From RBG-16-66-20 sp036560705 (GTDB taxonomy: Bacteria > Pseudomonadota > Gammaproteobacteria > Burkholderiales > SG8-39): a stretch of DNA of 64,000 nucleotides. The notes beneath the pieces are model-generated. The model saw nothing but the letters and a program-made list of their open reading frames with translations. It had not been told where the DNA came from and made no database searches. The translations under genes and the position numbers were made by a program. The DNA is taken from contig DATBQR010000121.1 in the NCBI GenBank assembly GCA_036560705.1, positions 62,001 to 126,000 of the forward strand, written 5' to 3'. Positions 58,865 through 64,000 of the stretch are shown one piece after another (positions within the stretch are counted from its first letter, which is position 1; each line of letters begins with the position of its first letter).

Positions 58865-59533
58865 CTATCGGTGCAATTCCCGGCCGTCCTGGTAGATCAC
58901 CTCGATTCTCATCACCGTGCCGACGGCCCGTCCGTCGCGTTCGCCTGGGACGAAGGTCAGGCGCTTGAACCCATCCACTGCCGCCTGGATGAACAGGTCC
59001 GGCAGGTTGCTCGATTCGACCTCCACCCTGGCGACGCTGCCCCGGTTGCTGATCCAGATTTTCAGGACCAGCTTCCCCGACGCGACGATCGGCTTGATCT
59101 CGGAGGGGTCGAGGTCCGCGGGCGCCGTCGGCTGCGGCCGTTTGCTGAGCTGGTCGGTGGTGTAGTAGTCCTGCCCGGGGAGCGGCAGCAGACCGGCGCC
59201 GGACGCTCCCGGTTCTTCCGGCCGGGTCTGGCTGCCCGCATCAAGGGCGGTCGTAGACGAATTCGCAACGTTCTCGCCCTCGGCCGGAACAGGCCTGCCG
59301 GAAAAGCGGTGTGCGCCTTCCTTCAGGACCAGGGTGGCGTTGACGAAATAGGGCCCCGCCTGCTCTCCCTTGATGGCCGTCCGGTACTCCTGCTGCCGCG
59401 CGCCGAGCATCGGCAGGAACAGCAGCGTGGCGTGGGCGAGGCATGACAGCGCAAGCGCGGCGATCAGCCGCGAATCCTCGCCGGCTCTGCCCGTCGCCCA
59501 AAGCTGCCGGAGTGGTGAGAATCGACCATTCAT
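58865..59533 (-). CDS. TonB-like C-terminal domain protein, membrane anchored
   Basis: A 222-residue protein with one N-terminal membrane segment (LIAALALSCLAHATLLFLPML), a polar linker (SKRPQPTAPADLDPSEIKP is mildly proline-rich) and a TonB/TolA-like C-terminal domain (GKLVLKIWISNRGSVARVEVESSNLPDLFIQAAVDGFKRLTFVPGERDGRAVGTVMRIEV). It lacks the long Pro-Glu/Pro-Lys repeats of classical TonB, so it may be an energy transducer with an unknown partner. It is divergent from the pilin operon and convergent with ispH. ExbB/ExbD at 15.4 kb could energise it; that is conjecture. Confidence 0.7.
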   Translation of the reverse strand: MNGRFSPLRQLWATGRAGEDSRLIAALALSCLAHATLLFLPMLGARQQEYRTAIKGEQAGPYFVNATLVLKEGAHRFSGRPVPAEGENVANSSTTALDAGSQTRPEEPGASGAGLLPLPGQDYYTTDQLSKRPQPTAPADLDPSEIKPIVASGKLVLKIWISNRGSVARVEVESSNLPDLFIQAAVDGFKRLTFVPGERDGRAVGTVMRIEVIYQDGRELHR

Positions 59534-59563
59534 ACCGGAAATCGGACCGTATGTCGGCGGGGC

Positions 59564-59591
59564 TTTACCGTAGCCCCCGCAGGACTATTAT
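59564..59591 (+). promoter_or_regulatory. Candidate promoter of the minor-pilin operon
   Basis: TTTACC (59564-59569), a 16-base spacer and TATTAT (59586-59591). No sigma-54-type -24/-12 sequence was found here, although many pilin genes use one. Confidence 0.45.
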
Positions 59592-59643
59592 CGCCCCTGG
59601 CCGCGCGCTCAAACTTTACGCCATGTCCGGGAGGGGGTCGCAT

Positions 59644-60072
59644 TTGAAAACATCTCAGGGATTCTCGCTGATCGAACTGATGATCGTCGTCGTCATTGTC
59701 GCCATTCTGGCCGCGGTCGCGGTGCCCGCCTATACCGACTACGTCACCCGAGGGAAGATTACGGACGCGACTTCCAATCTTGCCACCTCGCGGACAAAAT
59801 TGGAGCAGTTCTTCCAGGACAACCGCACCTACGCTGGCGGGCCCAATGGTGCGGTCGCCTGCAACGCCTCCGACACCAGCACCAGCAAGTATTTCGATTT
59901 CACCTGCACGGCGACCGCGACCACGTACACGCTGAACGCCGTCGGCAAGGCCAGCATGGCCGGCTTTACGTACGCGATAGATCAGAGCGGCGCGCAAAGC
60001 AGCACCATTACCGCGGCAGGATGGACCGGCAACGCGACGTGCTGGGTCACCAAGAAAGGCGGCGTGTGCTAG
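59644..60072 (+). CDS. Type IV pilin-like protein (PilE/ComP type), TTG start
   Basis: A 142-residue type IV prepilin. With TTG 59644 the leader is MKTSQG, cleaved before FSLIELMIVVVIVAILAAVAVP, with the E5 residue of mature pilin. GGGAGGGGG (about 59629-59637) is a strong SD for this TTG; ATG 59623 would add seven residues (MSGRGSH). The globular domain has four cysteines, two near CNASDTS and FTCTAT and two at the C-terminus (ATCW, GGVC), consistent with disulfide loops. It heads the fimT-pilV-pilW-pilX-pilY1 series, whereas pilE-like genes more often sit at the far end. Confidence 0.85.
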   Translation: MKTSQGFSLIELMIVVVIVAILAAVAVPAYTDYVTRGKITDATSNLATSRTKLEQFFQDNRTYAGGPNGAVACNASDTSTSKYFDFTCTATATTYTLNAVGKASMAGFTYAIDQSGAQSSTITAAGWTGNATCWVTKKGGVC

Positions 60073-60668
60073 GTCGTCTGCGCCTGCAGCGGGGCGTTAC
60101 CCTGATCGAGTTGGCCATCGGCATCGCCATCGTCGCGATTCTGACGGTACTGGCCCTGCCGAATTTCACCGCCTGGATGCAGAACAGCCAGATCCGCGTC
60201 GCCGCGGACGCGATCCAGAACGGCATATCGATTGCGCGAGCGGAGGCGATCCGGCGCAATACCTCCGTGCGCTTTCAATTTACCGACACTGCCGACAACA
60301 GCTGCGCGATCTCCGTGACCGGGAAAAACTGGGTCGTCAGCCTGGACGATCCCAGCGGCGCCTGCGGCAGCGCGGCGTCGGATACGACGGCGCCGCGCCT
60401 GATCCAGATGCGCTCCGCATCGCAGGGGACGCCGAACGCGGTGGTGACGGCGGACCAGTCGGCCATCGTATTTACCGGCCTCGGGCGCGTGAACCCGGTT
60501 CCCGCCGCCAACATCACCATCAAGGTCACCAACCCGACCGGCGGAGCCTGCGCCGTGACTGGAACTCCCGGGCCGATACATTGCCTGTGGGTCATCGTTT
60601 CCACCGGCGGGCAGGTGCGCATGTGCGATCCCTTTTTTGCGCTCCCCGATCCGCAAGGATGCCTCTAG
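60066..60668 (+). CDS. fimT: GspH/FimT-family minor pseudopilin
   Basis: A 200-residue prepilin-like protein: leader ending QRG, mature start VTLIELAIGIAIVAILTVLALPNF with E5, then a GspH domain with IRVAADAIQNGISIARAEAIRRN and VIFTGLGRVNP. The frame is open upstream, but GTG 60066 overlaps the pilin stop by seven bases and gives a ten-residue leader. FimT proteins act in pilus assembly priming and, in some species, DNA binding for natural transformation. Confidence 0.85.
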   Translation: MLGRLRLQRGVTLIELAIGIAIVAILTVLALPNFTAWMQNSQIRVAADAIQNGISIARAEAIRRNTSVRFQFTDTADNSCAISVTGKNWVVSLDDPSGACGSAASDTTAPRLIQMRSASQGTPNAVVTADQSAIVFTGLGRVNPVPAANITIKVTNPTGGACAVTGTPGPIHCLWVIVSTGGQVRMCDPFFALPDPQGCL

Positions 60669-60669
60669 G

Positions 60670-61122
60670 ATGACATCGACCCGGGCGATGACGCGTTCGA
60701 AGGGGCAGGCCGGCTCGGTCCTGCTGGAAGCGCTGGTGGCGATCCTCATCTTCTCGATCGGCATCCTGGCCATCGTCGGCATGCAGACCACGGCGGTGAA
60801 GGCGGCCGGCGACGCGAAATACCGCTCCGACGCCAGCCTGCTCGCGGGCGAACTGCTCGGCCAGATGTGGGTTTCGGACCGCATCGCGGCGAATCTGCAG
60901 ACCAATTTCCAGGGCGGCGGCGGCACCGACGGCGCCGCTTACACCGCCTGGAAGGCCAACGTGACGGCCGCGCTGCCAGTGCCGGCGGCGAATCCGCCGC
61001 TCGTCACCGTCAACACCGGGGTTACCCCGCCGATGGTGACGATCCAGGTGTTCTGGCTGCAGCCGAGCGAGCCGGCGGGCACCGCGGCCCACAATTACAC
61101 CATCGTCGCGCAGATACAGTAG
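60670..61122 (+). CDS. pilV: Type IV pilus minor pilin PilV
   Basis: A 150-residue prepilin: leader to GQAG, then SVLLEALVAILIFSIGILAIVGMQTTAVKAAGDAKYRSDA, where E5 and the SVLLEALVAILIFS pattern are typical of PilV. ATG 60670 starts at the fimT stop. It is a component of the tip-priming complex with PilW, PilX, FimU/FimT and PilY1. Confidence 0.87.
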   Translation: MTSTRAMTRSKGQAGSVLLEALVAILIFSIGILAIVGMQTTAVKAAGDAKYRSDASLLAGELLGQMWVSDRIAANLQTNFQGGGGTDGAAYTAWKANVTAALPVPAANPPLVTVNTGVTPPMVTIQVFWLQPSEPAGTAAHNYTIVAQIQ

Positions 61123-61130
61123 AGGCCGGC

Positions 61131-62225
61131 GTGAATATTCCTATGCTGCGTTCCCGGTTCCGGCGCTCTTCCGGCTTCAGCCTGGTGGAAATCATGGTCG
61201 GCATGGTGATCGGCATGTTCGGCATCATGATCATGCTGCAGGTATTCAGCCTGGCCGAGGGGCAGAAGCGCTCCACCACCAGCGGCGGCGACGCGCAGAC
61301 CTCCGGGGCGATCGCGCTGTTCGGCATACAGCGCGACATCCGCCAGGCGGGGCTCGGCCTCACCGACGTCAAGCTGATCGCCTGCAATCTGACCCTGCGC
61401 ACCGGAGTGGTCCTGAACACGCTGGCGCCGGTGACCATCAACCATGCCAGCATTCCGGCGGGCGACGCCAACACCGATACGCTGCTCGTCGTCTACGGCA
61501 GTTCGAACGGTTCGCCGCAGGGCGACGGCATCACCTCGCAGTCGAGCCAGGCCGTCTACCTGGTGCAGACCCCGTCTTCGTTCACTTCCAGCCTCGTCTA
61601 TGCCACCGCGGACAAGGTGATCGCGGCGCCCCCGTCGCGCGCGTCGCCCTGCACCCTGACGCTGGATTGGGTGGTTCCTCCCGCCGCGGGTGCCAATACC
61701 GCCACCGCCGCGGTGAACACCGGCGTGACGAGCATGACCAACGGCACGTTGTTCAATGTTGGCCAGTCGCCCAAGGTGCTGGCGTATGCCGTGCGCAGCA
61801 GCAACCTGACCCAGTGCGATTACACCGTCAACGATTGCAGCGCCGCCGGATCGGTGAACGACAGCACGGTCTGGGTGCCGATCGCCAACAACATCGTCAG
61901 CCTCAGGGCGCGCTACGGGCGCGACACCAACTCGCCCATGGACGGCATCGCGGACGTCTGGGACCGGACCGCGATGGCGGCCATGTGCGATGTCGCCAAG
62001 GTCTCGGCCATACAGCTCGCCCTGGTGGCGCGCAGCGCCAACTTTGAAAAGACCGCGGTCACGGCCAGCACTGCCGCCGCCAACTATCCGACCTGGGAAG
62101 GCACGGCGTCGGCGTCGATCAACGTCACCGGTCTGACCAACTGGCAGAACTATCGCTACCGCGTGTTCCAGAGCACGGTGCCGATCCGCAACATGGCGTG
62201 GGCGGGAGCGCAATCAGGATGCTGA
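61131..62225 (+). CDS. pilW: Type IV pilus minor pilin PilW
   Basis: A 364-residue PilW-type protein. From GTG 61131 (MNIPMLRSRF) the leader ends SSG and the mature protein begins FSLVEIMVGMVIGMFGIMIMLQ, with E5. The remainder includes FGIQRDIRQAGLGL, common to PilW, and RNMAWAGA at the end. An AGAGG SD precedes the GTG; ATG 61143 is an alternative. The start of pilX is inside its last codons. Confidence 0.85.
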   Translation: MNIPMLRSRFRRSSGFSLVEIMVGMVIGMFGIMIMLQVFSLAEGQKRSTTSGGDAQTSGAIALFGIQRDIRQAGLGLTDVKLIACNLTLRTGVVLNTLAPVTINHASIPAGDANTDTLLVVYGSSNGSPQGDGITSQSSQAVYLVQTPSSFTSSLVYATADKVIAAPPSRASPCTLTLDWVVPPAAGANTATAAVNTGVTSMTNGTLFNVGQSPKVLAYAVRSSNLTQCDYTVNDCSAAGSVNDSTVWVPIANNIVSLRARYGRDTNSPMDGIADVWDRTAMAAMCDVAKVSAIQLALVARSANFEKTAVTASTAAANYPTWEGTASASINVTGLTNWQNYRYRVFQSTVPIRNMAWAGAQSGC

Positions 62226-62833
62226 CCCGGAAAAATGGACGGATGCCCGGCCGCGCGCGGCAGCGCGGCGTGGTGCTGATGATCGCGCTGATCGTGCTGG
62301 TGGCGATGACGCTGGCCGGCATTGCGCTGATGCGCTCGGTGGACACGACCAGCCTGATCGCCGGCAACCTGGCGTTCCAGCAGGCCGCGACCAGTTCCGG
62401 CGACACCGGCACGGAGGCCGCCATCACCTGGCTGACCGCCAACAACACCGCCGGCTATCTCTGGAACAACACGCCGTCGCAGGGCTACATGGCGCAGCGC
62501 CAGGATCCGGTGACCGGCCAGAGCTGGGACTCCTTCTGGACGTCCGTGATCAACCCGCCCGGAGGGCCTTCTCTGGTGACCTCCCTGGGGCAGGACCAGG
62601 CCGGCAACACCGTGTCCTATGTGATCCAGCGCCTTTGCAACGGCACGGGCGATCCGACCTCGCCCGGCGTGGACTGCGCCGCGCCGCAGTCCGTGGCGCA
62701 GGCGACGTCCAGCAGCAAGGGGGCCGGCGCGGTCGCCCTGCTTTACAACAGTTCCATCTACTACCGCATCACCACCCGCATCGCCGGCCCCCGCAACACG
62801 GTGAGCTACGTGCAGGTGGTGGTGACGCTGTAA
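62219..62833 (+). CDS. pilX: Type IV pilus minor pilin PilX
   Basis: A 204-residue PilX-type protein: QRGVVLMIALIVLVAMTLAGIALMRSVDTTSLIAGNLAFQQAA is the PilX N-terminal pattern. As in other PilX proteins, position 5 of the mature protein is not glutamate. ATG 62219 overlaps the pilW stop by seven bases. It joins the minor-pilin tip complex with PilY1, whose gene follows after 24 bases. Confidence 0.85.
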   Translation: MLTRKNGRMPGRARQRGVVLMIALIVLVAMTLAGIALMRSVDTTSLIAGNLAFQQAATSSGDTGTEAAITWLTANNTAGYLWNNTPSQGYMAQRQDPVTGQSWDSFWTSVINPPGGPSLVTSLGQDQAGNTVSYVIQRLCNGTGDPTSPGVDCAAPQSVAQATSSSKGAGAVALLYNSSIYYRITTRIAGPRNTVSYVQVVVTL

Positions 62834-62857
62834 GCCCATGCATTCGAGGAGCCGGAC

Positions 62858-64000
62858 ATGATCCGCAAATTCCGCAGGTATATCAGCGGCGCGCTTGTTT
62901 TCCTGATGGTGCATGCCAATGCCTATGCCGCCATCACGGACCTCGCCAGTTCGCCGCTGGTGACTTCCCCCAGCTCCTCGATCCTGCCCAACCTGCTGTT
63001 CGCCTTCGACGACTCGGGCAGCATGGCCTGGTTCCACATGCCGGACGACAGCTCCGACGCGGGCAGTTCGGTGGTCTGGAAGTACGGCTGGTTCGGCGGA
63101 CGTAGCCCCCAGTGCAACGGCATGTACTACAACCCCAACATCGTCTACTCGCCGCCGGTGGACGCGACCGGGGCGAGCTTCGCGAATTCCAGCTACACCG
63201 CCGCGTGGGAGAACGGCTACAACCAGAGCGGCACCACCACCAACCTGAGCACGAGCTTCTCGGGCATTCCCTCGGCCGACAGCGCTCTCACCTCCGACGC
63301 TACCGCCTACGCCGGCTACTACTACAAGTACAACGGCGCGCAGACTTCGGCGCAGAAGAACTACAACAGCACCACCAGCACCTTCGCCACCGAGTGCGGC
63401 GCCAGCCGCAGCAATTCGAGCGAGCCGTCGATACCGACCGGAACGCTGGCCGCGGGCGGCACGGGCGCGCTGTGGACCCGGGTCAACGTGAGCTCCAATT
63501 CGACCATAGCGTCCTATTCCCGCTCTCCGACCACCAACTCTCCATGCACGGTCACGGCGACGACCGCCGCGGGCGGCACGGCGGGGATGACGGTCGGCAT
63601 GGCGATCACCATTGTCGGGCTCAACAACTCCACCCTCAACGGGTCGAGAACGGTGGTGAGCGTCACCCCCGCGTCCAATCAGTTCACATATGCCCTCACG
63701 TCGAACTGCGGCAGCACCGCGGCCTCGGGCGGCGGCAACGTCCTGTTCAACGTCGTTCCCGGGACCCAGACCGACGAGCGGACGAACTTCGCCAACTGGT
63801 ACAGCTATTACCGGACCCGCATCCTGATGATGAAGACCGCGATGGGGCTGGCGGTCAAGCCGATCACCAACCAGTATCGCGTCGGCTTCCTGTCGATGAA
63901 CCAGCAGTCGGAGTCGCTGAACGTTGCCGCGTTCGACACCACGCAGAAGACGGCCTTCTACACTCTGCTGTACGGCAAGACCGTGGGCAGCGGCACGCCG
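62858..64000 (+). CDS. pilY1: PilY1 tip adhesin/assembly protein, 5' part (runs off the window)
   Basis: The first 381 codons are present. A signal peptide (MIRKFRRYISGALVFLMVHANAYA) is followed by a von Willebrand A-like domain with MIDAS motif FAFDDSGSMAW (DxSxS), and later NFANWYSYYRTRILMMKTAMG, a PilY1 signature, and YRVGFLSMNQQ. Between them, about residues 225-300, lies a threonine/glycine-rich insertion (VGMAITIVGLNNSTLNGSRTV) that looks like a small beta domain. PilY1 caps the pilus and binds surfaces or calcium. The C-terminal beta-propeller is outside the window. Confidence 0.88.
   Translation, partial: MIRKFRRYISGALVFLMVHANAYAAITDLASSPLVTSPSSSILPNLLFAFDDSGSMAWFHMPDDSSDAGSSVVWKYGWFGGRSPQCNGMYYNPNIVYSPPVDATGASFANSSYTAAWENGYNQSGTTTNLSTSFSGIPSADSALTSDATAYAGYYYKYNGAQTSAQKNYNSTTSTFATECGASRSNSSEPSIPTGTLAAGGTGALWTRVNVSSNSTIASYSRSPTTNSPCTVTATTAAGGTAGMTVGMAITIVGLNNSTLNGSRTVVSVTPASNQFTYALTSNCGSTAASGGGNVLFNVVPGTQTDERTNFANWYSYYRTRILMMKTAMGLAVKPITNQYRVGFLSMNQQSESLNVAAFDTTQKTAFYTLLYGKTVGSGTP

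Overview
The window is a gene-dense, GC-rich stretch of bacterial chromosome that reads as betaproteobacterial (Burkholderiales/Nitrosomonadales-like). Reasons: Bug-family tripartite tricarboxylate binding proteins, a DUF3579 protein, the ribF-ileS-lspA-ispH string followed by minor-pilin genes, the xseB-ispA-dxs operon, FolE2 as the GTP cyclohydrolase and an exbB-exbD-lpxK-trm112-kdsB-adk block. I see no insertion sequence, prophage, CRISPR array, tRNA or rRNA. About 69 protein genes are called; the first (glycosyltransferase) and last (PilY1) are cut by the window edges.

Layout. 1-5.7 kb: membrane glycosyltransferase, UbiA-type phosphoribosyltransferase, cNMP-binding protein, a TVP38/DedA-like membrane domain fused to a flavin disulfide oxidoreductase, and two TIGR04283/TIGR04282 transferases. 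5.6-9.4 kb: GDSL lipoprotein and a TctB-TctA-TctC uptake cluster. 9.4-15.1 kb, minus strand: RidA, receiver protein, haloacid dehalogenase; ECF sigma, anti-sigma and SIMPL protein; cobalamin adenosyltransferase, DUF1304 and XseA. 15.1-21.1 kb: a 323-base regulatory gap with three DnaA-box-like sites, then exbB-exbD-lpxK-trm112-kdsB-adk and the proton pyrophosphatase hppA. 21.1-33.4 kb: gluconokinase/6-phosphogluconate dehydrogenase, two tandem Bug proteins, miaA, mutL, DedA, amiC-tsaE, queG, a hydrolase, and a sulfurtransferase coupled to a Rieske oxygenase. 33.5-39.9 kb: xseB-ispA-dxs, folE2, a retropepsin-like protease, a glutamine amidotransferase, YajQ and an exported protein of unknown function. 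40-46 kb: argG facing argF and argD, a basic-amino-acid decarboxylase, DUF3579, rpsT. 46-53 kb: murJ, SirB1, a TRAP transporter, an Mpo1-like protein. 53-64 kb: ribF-ileS-lspA-HD-ispH, a TonB-like protein, and a type IV pilus minor-pilin operon ending in pilY1.

Pathways that recur: isoprenoid precursors (dxs, ispA, ispH) feeding prenyl carriers used by the UbiA-like enzyme and MurJ; LPS (lpxK, kdsB); arginine and its decarboxylation; tRNA modification (miaA, tsaE, queG, trm112); and uptake of organic acids by two transporter families.

No wholly new defence or mobile system is evident. The most notable signals are in gene architecture. kdsB has no ATG, GTG or TTG and appears to start at CTG behind a good Shine-Dalgarno. 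Five of twelve convergent gene pairs share a CTAG tetranucleotide as both stop codons, and two divergent pairs share CATG as both start codons. Several genes have a -10-like hexamer only 5-12 bases before an SD-less start, suggesting leaderless mRNAs. Non-ATG start/stop overlaps (TTGA, GTGA) couple four gene pairs. All assignments come from reading the sequence; no database search was run.
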